Shown piece by piece: positions 22,045 through 32,239 of a stretch of DNA of 64,000 nt. Position numbers and translations under genes: made by a program. The DNA is from Natronohydrobacter sp. (GTDB lineage: Bacteria > Pseudomonadota > Alphaproteobacteria > Rhodobacterales > Rhodobacteraceae): NCBI GenBank assembly GCA_020832555.1, contig JAFIEM010000001.1, forward strand, positions 1-64,000, read 5' to 3'. Positions within the stretch are counted from its first letter, which is position 1. Each line of letters opens with the position of its first letter. The notes below the pieces were generated by a model. It did not search any database, was not told the origin of the DNA, and saw only the letters and a list, made by a program, of their open reading frames with translations.

Positions 22045-23565
22045 TCAGTCCTGCGCATTGGGCAGGGTCGCAATTTTATGGGGGCGCAGCGCGACATAGA
22101 CCTGCCAGAGGATCGACAGCGCCGCGAGGGCCAGGAAGGTTCCCGCGATAGGGTTGGTCAGAAAGCCGGTGAAATCCCCTGCCGAAAGCTGCAGCCCGCG
22201 GCGGAAATTCGTCTCGGCCATCGGGCCAAGGATGAAGCCGATGATGAAAGGTGCTGTCGGCATGCCCGCTTTGACAAAGGCATAGCCAAGGATGCCAAAG
22301 GCAAGGATCGTCCAGACATCGAAGATGCGGCTGGCCAGTCCGAAAGCGCCCACCGCGCAAAGCACCAGAATGATCGGCAGCAGGATGTGTTTCGGGATCG
22401 CCAGCAGCTTGATGAACAGCCGCAGCCCGACAAATTCCAGGATCAGCATCATGATGGCCGCCACCACCAGCGCGGCAAAGATCGTATAGACCAGCGGGCC
22501 TTGGGTGATGAATAGCATCGGTCCGGGCTGGATGCCGTGGATCATCAGCCCGCCCAGCAGTATGGCCGTGACCGCATCGCCCGGAATGCCCAGCGTCAGA
22601 AGCGGGATCATCGCGCCGCCGATTCCGGCATTATTGGCCGTTTCACTGGCAACGACGCCTTCAATCGTGCCCTTGCCGAATTTCTCGGGCGTTTTCGATC
22701 GTTTCTTGGCGGCGATATAGCTGATGATATTCGAGGTGCCTGCGCCGATCCCCGGCAGGATGCCGATGGAAATGCCGATCAGGCTGGACCGGATCGCATT
22801 GGGGATCTGGCCCAGAAACTCTGCCATGGAAAAGCCAAAACCCTTGATCTTGACCAGAAGCGGCGGAGTGATTGGTGCGCCACCCTTGCGATGGGCGCTT
22901 TCGGCCACGCGGATCACCTCGGCGACGGCGAACATGCCCACCAGCACGGTCAGGATGGAAAAGCCTGCATTGATCTCGACCCGGCCAAAAGTGAAGCGCG
23001 TGATCGCGTCGACGGGGGCAATTCCGACCGTTGAGATGGCAAAACCTGCAACACCCGCGAAAATGCCCTTGATCATTGACCCCGAGGAGAGCGTCGCGAT
23101 CAGCGTCAGCGAGAAGATCGCGATGGCGAAATATTCATGCGGCCCGAAGGACAGCGCCACACGCGCCAGCGAAGGGGCGATGAACATCAGCGCGCCGATG
23201 GACAGGATGGTGCCGATGAAGGAAAACACGATCCCCACACCAAGCGCTTTCGCACCCTCGCCATTTTCCATCATGGGCGCGCCGTCGAATGTGGTGGCAA
23301 TGGAGGACGGGGTTCCCGGTATCTTGAGAAGAATGGCCGAAATCAGCCCGCCGGAGGTGGCCCCGACAAAGAGCGCGATCAAGAGCGAAATCCCGGCGGC
23401 CGGCCCCAGCGTATAGGTCATGGGCAGACACAGCGCGATGGCCATCACGGCAGTCAGCCCTGGCACGGCCCCAAAGACAATGCCCACGGCCACACCGAGC
23501 GTGATCAGGATAAAGATCTGCGGCGACAGCACATTGCCGAAACCCGCGAGAAGAAGGTCAAGCAT
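22045..23565 (-). CDS. Tripartite tricarboxylate transporter permease TctA
   Basis: GAVPGLTAVMAIALCLPMTYTLGPAAGISLLIALFVGATSGG; multi-TM. Confidence 0.93.
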   Translation of the reverse strand: MLDLLLAGFGNVLSPQIFILITLGVAVGIVFGAVPGLTAVMAIALCLPMTYTLGPAAGISLLIALFVGATSGGLISAILLKIPGTPSSIATTFDGAPMMENGEGAKALGVGIVFSFIGTILSIGALMFIAPSLARVALSFGPHEYFAIAIFSLTLIATLSSGSMIKGIFAGVAGFAISTVGIAPVDAITRFTFGRVEINAGFSILTVLVGMFAVAEVIRVAESAHRKGGAPITPPLLVKIKGFGFSMAEFLGQIPNAIRSSLIGISIGILPGIGAGTSNIISYIAAKKRSKTPEKFGKGTIEGVVASETANNAGIGGAMIPLLTLGIPGDAVTAILLGGLMIHGIQPGPMLFITQGPLVYTIFAALVVAAIMMLILEFVGLRLFIKLLAIPKHILLPIILVLCAVGAFGLASRIFDVWTILAFGILGYAFVKAGMPTAPFIIGFILGPMAETNFRRGLQLSAGDFTGFLTNPIAGTFLALAALSILWQVYVALRPHKIATLPNAQD

Positions 23566-23577
23566 TGGCGGGCCTCT

Positions 23578-24060
23578 TTACGGCAAATAGGGAGTCAGCG
23601 GACCGCCGGGCAGCATCAGCCGAAACCCGTAGCGGAAGGTCACGAAGATCACGACCGCCGACAGAATGGCCAGCACGGCATAGAGGATCGGCCTTGGTCG
23701 CTGCGTCGAGGGTGTCAGCAACCAGAATTGAGCGAACAAGAACAGAGCTGCGGCAATCGGAAAGCCCAAGGGGCGCAGGGCTGCAATGAACCCGGCAACC
23801 AGCCCGAGTGTCGCGGCAACCGTCAGAAGCTGGCGGGGTTGCAAACGTTCCGAGGGCGCAAGCGGCAGGAAGCCTGAGCGGCGCAGCGTGAAAAGGATCT
23901 GCAGCAGACCGAGTGCGGCCATTGCGCTGCCTAGTGCATAGGGAAAGAACGTGGCATCCACAGCCCCGCGGCGGGGCAGTTGCATGGTCAGGTAGAGATA
24001 CCCAAGCCCTGCGCCCAGCATGGCCAGCCCGATGATGAGTTCTGAATTTCGGGACATCAA
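23578..24060 (-). CDS. Tripartite tricarboxylate transporter TctB-like subunit
   Basis: Four-TM small protein between tctA and tctC. Confidence 0.85.
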   Translation of the reverse strand: MMSRNSELIIGLAMLGAGLGYLYLTMQLPRRGAVDATFFPYALGSAMAALGLLQILFTLRRSGFLPLAPSERLQPRQLLTVAATLGLVAGFIAALRPLGFPIAAALFLFAQFWLLTPSTQRPRPILYAVLAILSAVVIFVTFRYGFRLMLPGGPLTPYLP

Positions 24061-24085
24061 CGCTCCCCCCGGAACATGAAAAGGG

Positions 24086-24126
24086 GGCCGACAGCGGGCA
24101 TGTCTTGCGCCGCCCTGCTGTCGGCC
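24086..24126 (-). promoter_or_regulatory. Intercistronic hairpin between tctC and tctB
   Basis: GGCCGACAGC ... GCTGTCGGCC perfect 10-bp stem, extended by GGGC/GCCC with a single bulge. Confidence 0.65.
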
Positions 24127-24146
24127 TGTCGTCGGCCAGTCTGGCC

Positions 24147-25112
24147 TTAGCGTGCGGACTGAAGCACTTCGCGGAAGGGCATGTAGGTGTCACGGATCGC
24201 GTTCAGGCGCTCCAATGCCGCGTCTTTCGGCAGGAAGGATACGGGCTGTTTGAAGCCCTGTTCCAGATCTGCGCCATATTCCGGGATCTCGGTGATCTGG
24301 CGCATGATGTCCTCCATCTTCGCCACGATTGCCGGGTCTGTGCCCTTGGGGAAAGCAATGATGTAGGGGTTGTTCATCACGAAATCGACGCCCTGCTCCG
24401 CGAAGGTCGGGATGTCGCCCAGAAGTTCGTTGCGCGCGTCATTCGGCTGGCCAAGCACGACCATCTGACCGGCGGCGTGGTAGTCCTGGATCGCGCCATA
24501 GGCAATGCCGCCGACATCGATACGCCCGCCCAGAAGTGCAGCGATCTTGTCGGACGCTGACCCCGTATCCACCACACGCATATCGGCGCCGGTTTCCTGT
24601 TGGAAGATCGTGCCCTGCAGATGCGAGTAGCCGCCGAATTCCGTGCCGAAGACCACGCTTTGTGGTTCTGCATTCGTGCGCGCTACCAGATCGTCAATGC
24701 TGGTGATGCCTGACTGGGCGCTGGCCACGAATACCGCGCCCTGATCGATCGCCGGGATGCAGCAGATCTCGAAATCATCAATGCCGTAATCGGCAAGCCC
24801 GGACACTTCGGTAACGATCAGATGGCCGGTATGGCCGAACAGCATCGTGTAGCCATCGGGATCGGCATCGCGCACAGCCGAGGTCGCAATCGTCGCGCCG
24901 CCGCCGGGCATATTGGTCACGACCATAGAGCCGCCGGTGATCTGTTCGAAATACCGTGCCATTGTCCGCGCGTTGAAATCAGTGTCGCCACCGGGGCCTG
25001 CGCCGATGATGACATTGATTGTGCGGGTAGGCCAGTTGGTCTCGGCATGCGCGGCTGAAACAGTCAGGGCAAGCGTGCTGGCCGCCATCATGGCGGTGAA
25101 ACGGAAAGTCAT
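24147..25112 (-). CDS. Tripartite tricarboxylate transporter substrate-binding protein TctC
   Basis: WPTRTINVIIGAGPGGDTDFNARTMARYFEQITGGSMVVTNMPGGGATIA, a BugT/TctC-type N-terminus. Confidence 0.92.
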   Translation of the reverse strand: MTFRFTAMMAASTLALTVSAAHAETNWPTRTINVIIGAGPGGDTDFNARTMARYFEQITGGSMVVTNMPGGGATIATSAVRDADPDGYTMLFGHTGHLIVTEVSGLADYGIDDFEICCIPAIDQGAVFVASAQSGITSIDDLVARTNAEPQSVVFGTEFGGYSHLQGTIFQQETGADMRVVDTGSASDKIAALLGGRIDVGGIAYGAIQDYHAAGQMVVLGQPNDARNELLGDIPTFAEQGVDFVMNNPYIIAFPKGTDPAIVAKMEDIMRQITEIPEYGADLEQGFKQPVSFLPKDAALERLNAIRDTYMPFREVLQSAR

Positions 25113-25125
25113 AGATGCTCCTCCA

Positions 25126-25171
25126 CTAGCATATTGGACGATTGTATCGCTCTTCTGTATTAATATATTAG
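25126..25171. promoter_or_regulatory. Two putative GntR operators in the tctC/GntR promoter
   Basis: CTAGCATATTGGAC (25126-25139) and TAATATATTAG (25161-25171), both related to GTCTAATATATTAGAC at 25973. Confidence 0.55.
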
Positions 25172-25258
25172 TGAAGAGAATGCAAGCTTTTGGATGAACC
25201 TGCCGAAACGACTTTGAAACTCCGTATCCGCTCGTATAAGATCAAAAGAAACAAGGCT

Positions 25259-25954
25259 ATGAACCGTCAGATGACACCGGCTAGGCGCAAACGGTCCCGT
25301 GCAGATGTAATATATGATGAGTTGCGGCGTATGATCGTGACGCTGGAATTGCCACCCAAGCAGGTGCTTCAGGAACGCGATCTGGCCGAGAGATTCGCCG
25401 TCAGCCGCACCCCGGTCAGAGAGGCAATCCTGCGACTTGCAGAGCAGGAACTGGTCGCAATCGCGCCACAGCACGGCACATTCGTCGCGGCCATCAACCC
25501 CGTCTCTGTGAGGCAGGCGCATTTCCTGCGCGTCAATCTCGAGATGCCGGTTGTTGACCTTCTGTGTCAGGCAGAAGCGCTTGACCTGGCTCGCCCCCGC
25601 GCCGTTATTCTGGAACAGAAACTGATCGCAAGGCATAATTCCTATGCTGACTACTTGCCGCTTGATGACCAGTTTCACCAATCCCTGTTCGAGATCGCTG
25701 GCATGGGCGGGATCTGGCAGGTCATCCATGCCCGCAAGGCGCATCTTGATCGCATCCGGTTTCTCAAAGCCGCTGAGCGCAGCGAACTCGACAGCCTGAC
25801 GCGCCAGCATGAAGCGATCCTTGATGCGATTGCCAATCGATCACGGCTTAGTGCGCAAGAATTGGTGCGCGCGCATGTCTCGGGCTCGCTGGCCTTCATG
25901 CAGGCGCTTTTGCAAAGCAATCCCGAGCTGTTCGACACGCCCGGCAAACCTTGA
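25259..25954 (+). CDS. GntR-family regulator, FCD domain
   Basis: LQERDLAERFAVSRTPVREAILRLAEQELVAIAPQHGTFV; divergent from tctC. Confidence 0.88.
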   Translation: MNRQMTPARRKRSRADVIYDELRRMIVTLELPPKQVLQERDLAERFAVSRTPVREAILRLAEQELVAIAPQHGTFVAAINPVSVRQAHFLRVNLEMPVVDLLCQAEALDLARPRAVILEQKLIARHNSYADYLPLDDQFHQSLFEIAGMGGIWQVIHARKAHLDRIRFLKAAERSELDSLTRQHEAILDAIANRSRLSAQELVRAHVSGSLAFMQALLQSNPELFDTPGKP

Positions 25955-25972
25955 CATCGGCCTGCACCGATC

Positions 25973-25988
25973 GTCTAATATATTAGAC
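25973..25988. promoter_or_regulatory. Putative operator upstream of second GntR gene
   Basis: Perfect 16-bp palindrome GTCTAATATATTAGAC. Confidence 0.65.
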
Positions 25989-26007
25989 AAGAAGCAGAGG
26001 TGCGCAG

Positions 26008-26673
26008 TTGGACGGGTCGTTTTCGTCGACAGTGAATACGATTTACGACGCCTTGCGTGATCGGATCATCGCGCTGGACCTGATGCCCGGTGCGCCTCTC
26101 AGCCCGGCGCAGATCCGTCAGCAGTTTGCGACCAGTGCCACGCCGGTCCGCGATGCCTTGCGCGCCCTGCAAGAGGAAGGTCTGGTCGAAATCAAGCCGC
26201 AGTCAGGGACGCATGTCAGCCGGATTGATCTGTCGCATGCGGTGCAGATGCACTTCCTGCGCAGCACGCTGGAGCAAGCCATCATTGCGCAGATCGCCGC
26301 AAGCGCCTCTGCAACGGTTCAAACGGAACTGGCCAGCATTGTCGAATTGCAGCAAGACTGTGTGCAGCACAATGATCTGGCCGGATTTCGTCAACTGGAC
26401 ATCAGGTTCCACGAAACCCTGTTCCGCGCGACCAACCGCATGGCGTTGCACAGGCTTGTGCGCCGGGAGAGTGGGCATATCGACCGTATACGGTCGCTGC
26501 ATCTGCCACGTGCCGACAAGGCAGAGCAGATCATCGCAGATCATAGCGCGATTGTTGACGCCCTGCGCGCGCGAGACCCCGAGCAGGCGCGGGAGGCGAT
26601 GGCCGCGCATCTGTCCCATTCTGTCGTGCTTGGGCCCGAGTTGAAGGCCGAGTTCCCTGGTCTCTTTGTTTGA
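26008..26673 (+). CDS. GntR-family regulator, FCD domain
   Basis: TVNTIYDALRDRIIALDLMPGAPLSPAQIRQQFATSATPVRDALRALQEEGLVEIKPQSGTHVSRI; TTG start. Confidence 0.87.
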   Translation: MDGSFSSTVNTIYDALRDRIIALDLMPGAPLSPAQIRQQFATSATPVRDALRALQEEGLVEIKPQSGTHVSRIDLSHAVQMHFLRSTLEQAIIAQIAASASATVQTELASIVELQQDCVQHNDLAGFRQLDIRFHETLFRATNRMALHRLVRRESGHIDRIRSLHLPRADKAEQIIADHSAIVDALRARDPEQAREAMAAHLSHSVVLGPELKAEFPGLFV

Positions 26674-26709
26674 ATCACAGCAAGCTCTTTGCTACGCGCA
26701 AGGCTTAGG

Positions 26710-26904
26710 CTACTCGGCTTCTGGATTTCTGGCCCATCGAAGGGCTTCGGCCAGCACGACATCGTTTCCGATATGATTCATCAGGATGAGGATCAGTCGG
26801 GTGTTCAGCGCGTGGCTCTCGGCTTCGCTGAGGCCCTCATGGGTGGCGATCAGCGCGGCATAGGTCTCGTCCGGTTTTGTCAGGTTCGGTGTCGTGATCA
26901 GCAT
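26710..26904 (-). CDS. Small DUF2783-like protein (64 aa), candidate coupling subunit of the adjacent flavin hydroxylase
   Basis: Ends 3 nt before the monooxygenase stop region on the same strand; sequence MLITTPNLTKPDETYAALIATHEGLSEAESHALNTRLILILMNHIGNDVVLAEALRWAR. Confidence 0.7.
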   Translation of the reverse strand: MLITTPNLTKPDETYAALIATHEGLSEAESHALNTRLILILMNHIGNDVVLAEALRWARNPEAE

Positions 26905-26907
26905 GGG

Positions 26908-28524
26908 TCAACCCTTTCCGATGGCGCGGGCAAGCGCTGCCGCGACAGCGCTTTCGTCGAAACTTTCCCAGCGGGCGGCAACATGCTGGTCCGGTCGGAT
27001 CAGATAGACGGCCTGACGCGCATCCCCGAGGTAGCGGGTTTCCAGTTCTGGCGTGGCTTCCAGCGCAAGGCGCGCAACGCTTACGCCATGAGCGTCAAGC
27101 TGTTCAGGCGCGTCAGTATTGATCGTCAAGAGCACGAATCCGCGCCCGAGATGATTGAGCAACCAGTCCCCTGCCAGAGGCGCATCCGGGCAGGGGCTGC
27201 CGGGGCGGGTTCGGGCTGGCATAGCGGGATGATCGTCCCCGTTCAGCGCCGAGCCGTCATAGGTGCAGGGCACCGACAGGCGGCCCGAGTTCACCACGGT
27301 CCGCGCGAAGGGCAGATGTTCGGCCAGCGTCAGGACCGCATTGCGGAACATTCGGGATATGGGTGTCTTCGGGGTGATGAAATCCGTCGCCCGGGTCGAG
27401 TTCAGGATATTCTCATCCGCGCCGTGGACCCGTTCGCTGTCATAGGTATCCAGCAGGCTTTCCGGTGCGGTGCCGTCCTGCACCAGCGCCAGTTTCCATG
27501 CCAGGTTGTCCACGTCCTGAATGCCGGAATTCGCGCCCCGCGCGCCGAAAGGGCTGACCTGATGCGCGGCATCGCCCGCGAACAGGATCCGGCCATGGCG
27601 GAACTTTTCCATCCGGCGGCACTGGAACGTGTAGATCGAGCACCAGTCGAGTTCGTATTCCACATCCGGTCCCAGCATCGCATCGACACGGGCGCGGATA
27701 TTGGCCGGTTCCAGTTCCTTGGCGCGGTCGATATCCCAACCCAGCTGGAAGTCGATGCGCCAGATGTCATCGGGCTGTTTGTGCAGAAGGGCCGAGTCAC
27801 CGGATTTGAAATGCGGCTCGAACCAGAACCAGCGTTCTGTCGGGAAATCGGCCTTCATCTTCACATCGGCGATCAGGAAATTGTCCTCGAACACCCGTCC
27901 GTCGAAGGACAGCCCCAGCATCCCGCGCAGGGGGCTGCGGGCGCCGTCGCAGGCGATCAACCAGTCTGCCTGAAGCTGGTAGGGGCCGTCCGGGGTCATG
28001 ATATCCAGTGTCACATGATCCTCTGCCGGAGTGACAGCATCGACCCGGTTGCGCCCGCGCAACTCGATCGGCGCGCCTTCGGCTTGCGCCTGCACGATGG
28101 CGTCATGCAGAAACTTCTCGAACCATGGCTGTTGCAGGTTGATGAAGGCCGGAAAGGCATGGCCGTCTTCAGGCAGCAGGTTGAATTCATAAAGCAGCCG
28201 GTCGTCGTGAAAGACCTTGCCGACATTCCAAAGCACGCCCTTTTCCAGCATTGGTGCCGCTGCGCCCAGCCGGTCGCAGATTTCCAGCGTCCGCTTGGAG
28301 AAACATAGCGCCCGACTGCCAAGGCCCGCGCCCTCGTGATCATCCAGCAGGACGACCGGCATACCCCGGCGGCCAAGGTCGAGCGCGGTAGCAAGGCCGA
28401 TGGGCCCACCGCCCACGACCACAATCTTGTGGCGGGCCGGGCTTGCGGCGTCCTGATCGGGCGATTTCGCATAGGGATAGAGGCGGAACGCCAATGCATA
28501 GCGCTCCGGAACAAGCTCTGTCAT
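26908..28524 (-). CDS. FAD-dependent aromatic monooxygenase (MhpA/MhaA-like)
   Basis: GxGxxG in VVVGGGPIGLATALDLGRRG; DGARSPLR; GRILFAGDAAHQVSPFGARGANSGIQDVDNLAWKL. Confidence 0.88.
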   Translation of the reverse strand: MTELVPERYALAFRLYPYAKSPDQDAASPARHKIVVVGGGPIGLATALDLGRRGMPVVLLDDHEGAGLGSRALCFSKRTLEICDRLGAAAPMLEKGVLWNVGKVFHDDRLLYEFNLLPEDGHAFPAFINLQQPWFEKFLHDAIVQAQAEGAPIELRGRNRVDAVTPAEDHVTLDIMTPDGPYQLQADWLIACDGARSPLRGMLGLSFDGRVFEDNFLIADVKMKADFPTERWFWFEPHFKSGDSALLHKQPDDIWRIDFQLGWDIDRAKELEPANIRARVDAMLGPDVEYELDWCSIYTFQCRRMEKFRHGRILFAGDAAHQVSPFGARGANSGIQDVDNLAWKLALVQDGTAPESLLDTYDSERVHGADENILNSTRATDFITPKTPISRMFRNAVLTLAEHLPFARTVVNSGRLSVPCTYDGSALNGDDHPAMPARTRPGSPCPDAPLAGDWLLNHLGRGFVLLTINTDAPEQLDAHGVSVARLALEATPELETRYLGDARQAVYLIRPDQHVAARWESFDESAVAAALARAIGKG

Positions 28525-28545
28525 GTCATCCTCCTGCTGGGTTTG

Positions 28546-29496
28546 TCAGCCCTGAAGCGCCGCCCACATTTCCAGATCGCGTTCGGCGGTCCAGATGCGG
28601 GGATGGCTGATGCCGCGTGCTTCGTCATAGGCGCGGGCGACATTGAAGGGCAGGCAATGCTCATAGATGGCGTAGTCCTTGAACTTCGGGTCGCATTCTT
28701 CGCGACAGGCGTCCCAGGCCTCTTTCAGTGTCCCGTTGCGCGCGGCGACGCGGGCAACGGCCTTGTAGGTCGAGTCCACGAAGTCCTTGGTGCGGTCCAG
28801 CGCGCCATTGACTGCCACACGACCCACGACCGCATCGCCCCGGCCCGGCGCGATTGCGTCCAGATCATAGGCGCGGATCGCTTCCAGCGTGTTCCCCCAA
28901 TCGGCGAAATGGCCGTCGCCGCAATAGCAGGCCGAATGCGCCTCGACGATATCGCCGGTGAACATGACATTTGCGTCGGGGACGTGGATGACGGCATCCC
29001 CGGCGGTGTGCGCGCGGCCAAGCTGAAGGATATCGACCCGCCGATTGCCCAGCCAGACACTCATCCTGCCGTTGAAGGTGGTGGTCGGCCAGGTCAGGCC
29101 GGGGATTGATTCATGGCCCTGGAACAGGCGGGGAAAACGCTGGAATTCGCTGTCCCAGTCTTCCTGCCCGCGCTCGGCCACCATGTTGCGCGCGACCTCT
29201 GACATGATGACCTGGCTAGCGTTGAAGGCGCTGGCCCCGAGCACGCGGACCGCGTGGTAATGGGTCAGCACAACATGGGAGATCGGCTTGTCGGTGACGC
29301 CCCGGATGCAGTCGATCACCTTTTGCGCCAGTCGCGGGGTTGCCTGCGCCTCGACCACCATCACGCTGTCATCCCCGATGATAACGCCCGAATTCGGATC
29401 GCCCTCGGCAGTGAAGGCATAAAGCCCCTCTCCCACTTCGGTGAAGCTGATCTTTTTTTCCGCAAGATCGCCTTGCGATGCGAAAGCCTTTGCCAT
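28546..29496 (-). CDS. MBL-fold metallo-hydrolase
   Basis: VVLTHYHAVRVLGAS, VTFND-type MFTGDIVEAHS, MBL topology. ATG at 29496 chosen. Confidence 0.82.
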   Translation of the reverse strand: MAKAFASQGDLAEKKISFTEVGEGLYAFTAEGDPNSGVIIGDDSVMVVEAQATPRLAQKVIDCIRGVTDKPISHVVLTHYHAVRVLGASAFNASQVIMSEVARNMVAERGQEDWDSEFQRFPRLFQGHESIPGLTWPTTTFNGRMSVWLGNRRVDILQLGRAHTAGDAVIHVPDANVMFTGDIVEAHSACYCGDGHFADWGNTLEAIRAYDLDAIAPGRGDAVVGRVAVNGALDRTKDFVDSTYKAVARVAARNGTLKEAWDACREECDPKFKDYAIYEHCLPFNVARAYDEARGISHPRIWTAERDLEMWAALQG

Positions 29497-29507
29497 TTGC
29501 TCTATCC

Positions 29508-30764
29508 TTATCTTGCGTAGGGGTCGGCCAATGCGGGGATTACCTTGCCCACGCAGTCGCCAAAGCCGATTGTATAGCCCTCGCCCCGGCACTCGCCGCG
29601 CAAGACAAGGGTGTCGTTATCCTGAATGAAGCTGCGCGAGCCGCCCGCGATCTCGAACGGTTCCTTGCCGCCCCAGCTTAGTTCCAGAAGGCTGCCGCGA
29701 TTGCCCTTTTCCGGGCCGGAAATGGTGCCCGAGCCCAAGAGGTCGCCCACATTCATCGCGCAGCCCGAGGTGGTGTGATGCGCCAGTTGCTGCGCGGCGG
29801 AGTAATACATCTCGGCATAGTTGGTGCGCGAGATCACGGTTTCGGTTCCGCCTTCGGGGGTCATCCCGACTTCCAGTGCAATGTCGTAGAGCATGGGGCC
29901 GGGTTCCGCGAGATGCGGCAGAAGCGGCTTTTCGCGGGGCGGGGTCGGGGTGCGGAACGGCTCCAGCGCCGCTTTCATCACGATCCATGGGCTGATTGTG
30001 GTCGCTGTCGCCTTGGACTGGAAGGGCCCAAGCGGCTGGTATTCCCAGGCTTGAATGTCGCGGGCCGACCAATCGTTCAGAAGGACATAGCCGAAGATCA
30101 TCGCGTCGGCCTCGGCCACCGTGACCGGCCCCTCGGAGGGCTGGCCTACCACCGCGCCCAGTTCCAGTTCGATGTCGAACCGGGCCGAGGGCGCAAAGCG
30201 TGGCGCGGCATCGTCCGGGCCTTTGATCTGCCCCCATGGACGGCGAATATCGGTGCCTGATACCACGACCGAAGACGCCCGACCGTTATAGCCGATGGGG
30301 ATATGAAGCCAATTCGGCGGCAGGGCATTTTCCGGCCCCCGGAACATGGTGCCGACGTTGAAGGCATGATGCCGTCCGGCGTAGAAGTCTGTGTACTCGC
30401 TGACCAGAAAGGGCATGTGCAGCGTCGCATCGGCCAGTGGCACGAGGAAAGCCGTGACTGCTGCCCGGTCTGTCGCGCCTTCTGCCAACAGGGCTGTCAG
30501 TCTTGCGCGCAGGGCGGCCCAGACCTCTGGTCCGGCCTCCATCAGGTCGTTCCAGAAGGGCACGTCCAGAAGCGGGCCGCCGGTCAAGGGCAGAAGGCCC
30601 TTCTCTTCCAGCCCTGCGACGTCCAGCACGAAATCCCCGATGGCGACCCCGCAGCGCGGGACCGTGTCGGCGGTCGAGAACACCCCGCAGGGCAGGTTGT
30701 TCAGCGGGAACGGGCCTTCGGGCGCATTGGCGCTTTCCACCCAGGAGCGAACCAACCCCGTCAT
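29508..30764 (-). CDS. fahA: Fumarylacetoacetase
   Basis: [90 protein letters not shown]. Confidence 0.96.
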   Translation of the reverse strand: MTGLVRSWVESANAPEGPFPLNNLPCGVFSTADTVPRCGVAIGDFVLDVAGLEEKGLLPLTGGPLLDVPFWNDLMEAGPEVWAALRARLTALLAEGATDRAAVTAFLVPLADATLHMPFLVSEYTDFYAGRHHAFNVGTMFRGPENALPPNWLHIPIGYNGRASSVVVSGTDIRRPWGQIKGPDDAAPRFAPSARFDIELELGAVVGQPSEGPVTVAEADAMIFGYVLLNDWSARDIQAWEYQPLGPFQSKATATTISPWIVMKAALEPFRTPTPPREKPLLPHLAEPGPMLYDIALEVGMTPEGGTETVISRTNYAEMYYSAAQQLAHHTTSGCAMNVGDLLGSGTISGPEKGNRGSLLELSWGGKEPFEIAGGSRSFIQDNDTLVLRGECRGEGYTIGFGDCVGKVIPALADPYAR

Positions 30765-32122
30765 TTCACCCCCGGCGTGCCGTCGAACTTCTTCTCAAGG
30801 CTGCCCCAGCAGTCGATATAATCCTCCTGCATGTGGCCCGCGGTTGCGGCCCAGGGGGTCAGGTGCTGCGGGAAGCGGGTTTCGAACATGAAGCTCATGG
30901 TATCGGCCTGAAACACTGGCACCATCGGCTCATTCGAGCCATGCTCGAACGCGCCTTTGTCCGGTCCGTGCGGGATCATGCAATTGTGCAGCGACATGCC
31001 GCCGGGTACGAAGCCTTGCGGCTTGGCGTCGTAGATGCCGTAGATATTGCCCATCATCTCGGACATGACGTTTTTGTGGTACCATGGCGGGCGGAAGGTG
31101 TTTTCTGCCACCATCCAGCGCTCGCGGAACAGAACGAAATCGATATTCGCCGTTCCTTCGATGCCCGAGGGTGCTGTCAGCACAGTAAAGATCGACGGGT
31201 CGGGATGGTCGAACAGGATCGCGCCGACCGGGCAATAGGTGCGCAGGTCGTATTTCACCGGGGCGTAGTTGCCATGCCAGGCCACCACATCCAGCGGCGA
31301 ATGGCCGATCTTTGTCTCGTGAAACTGGCCGCACCATTTGACAGTGACGGTCGAGGGCACTTCGCGGTCCTCGAATGCCGCGACTGGTGTCTTGAAATCG
31401 CGGCGGTTGGCCATGCAATTGGCCCCGATCGGGCCGCGGCCCGGCAGCTCGAATTTCTGCCCGTAATTCTCGCAGACAAAGCCGCGTGCGGGGCCTTCGA
31501 GCACCTCGACGCGGTAGACCAGCCCGCGCGGCAGTATGGCGATTTCGCGCGGTTCCAGGTCGATGATCCCAAGCTCGGTGCAGAACCGCAGACGGCCCTC
31601 CTGCGGCACGACCAGCAACTCGCCATCCGCCGAGAAGAAATATTCGTCCTGCATCGAGGTGTTGACCAGATACATATGGCTGGCCATGCCGGTTTGCGTG
31701 TTGACATCCCCGGCTGTGGACATGGTCCGCATGCCCGTGATCCAGGTCAGATCCTCGCCCGGAACAGCGACCGGATCCCAGCGGTACTGGCCAAGGCTGA
31801 CGATATCAGGGTCGATGCAGGGCGCAGAGTTCCAATGCGGCACCAAGATCTTCGTGAAGCGGTGGGTGTGTTTGACCGAGGGGCGAATTCGGTAGCACCA
31901 GGTCCGTTCATTCTGGTGGCTGGGGGCGGTAAATGCCGTTCCCGAAAGTTGCTCGCCATAAAGCCCGTAATTGCATTTCTGCGGCGAGTTCATCCCCTGG
32001 GGCAGGGCACCCGGAAGCGCCTCGGTCTCAAAGTCATTGCCGAAGCCGGGCATATAGCCCTCATGCGGCCCCGCGATCGAAGCCGCGCGGATCATGCCCT
32101 TGGGCAAGGAATGAGTGGTCAT
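30761..32122 (-). CDS. hmgA: Homogentisate 1,2-dioxygenase
   Basis: [76 protein letters not shown]. Confidence 0.97.
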   Translation of the reverse strand: MTTHSLPKGMIRAASIAGPHEGYMPGFGNDFETEALPGALPQGMNSPQKCNYGLYGEQLSGTAFTAPSHQNERTWCYRIRPSVKHTHRFTKILVPHWNSAPCIDPDIVSLGQYRWDPVAVPGEDLTWITGMRTMSTAGDVNTQTGMASHMYLVNTSMQDEYFFSADGELLVVPQEGRLRFCTELGIIDLEPREIAILPRGLVYRVEVLEGPARGFVCENYGQKFELPGRGPIGANCMANRRDFKTPVAAFEDREVPSTVTVKWCGQFHETKIGHSPLDVVAWHGNYAPVKYDLRTYCPVGAILFDHPDPSIFTVLTAPSGIEGTANIDFVLFRERWMVAENTFRPPWYHKNVMSEMMGNIYGIYDAKPQGFVPGGMSLHNCMIPHGPDKGAFEHGSNEPMVPVFQADTMSFMFETRFPQHLTPWAATAGHMQEDYIDCWGSLEKKFDGTPGVK

Positions 32123-32182
32123 ATGCTCCTCCACGATTTGGAATGCAGTTTTCCTGAGTCTGTCCTGTTGTTCCCGTTCATA

Positions 32183-32224
32183 GTTGCAAATGCAACGAAG
32201 TCAAGATAAAGTTGCATATGCAAC
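32183..32224. promoter_or_regulatory. Two putative MarR operators in the hmgA/maiA divergent promoter
   Basis: GTTGCAAATGCAAC (32183-32196) and perfect palindrome GTTGCATATGCAAC (32211-32224). Confidence 0.75.
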
Positions 32225-32239
32225 AAATTGGAGGGCGCG

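Noticed and set aside
26689-28308. 539-aa plus-strand ORF opposite the FAD monooxygenase
   Set aside because: The minus strand has clear FAD-binding motifs; the plus-strand translation has none.
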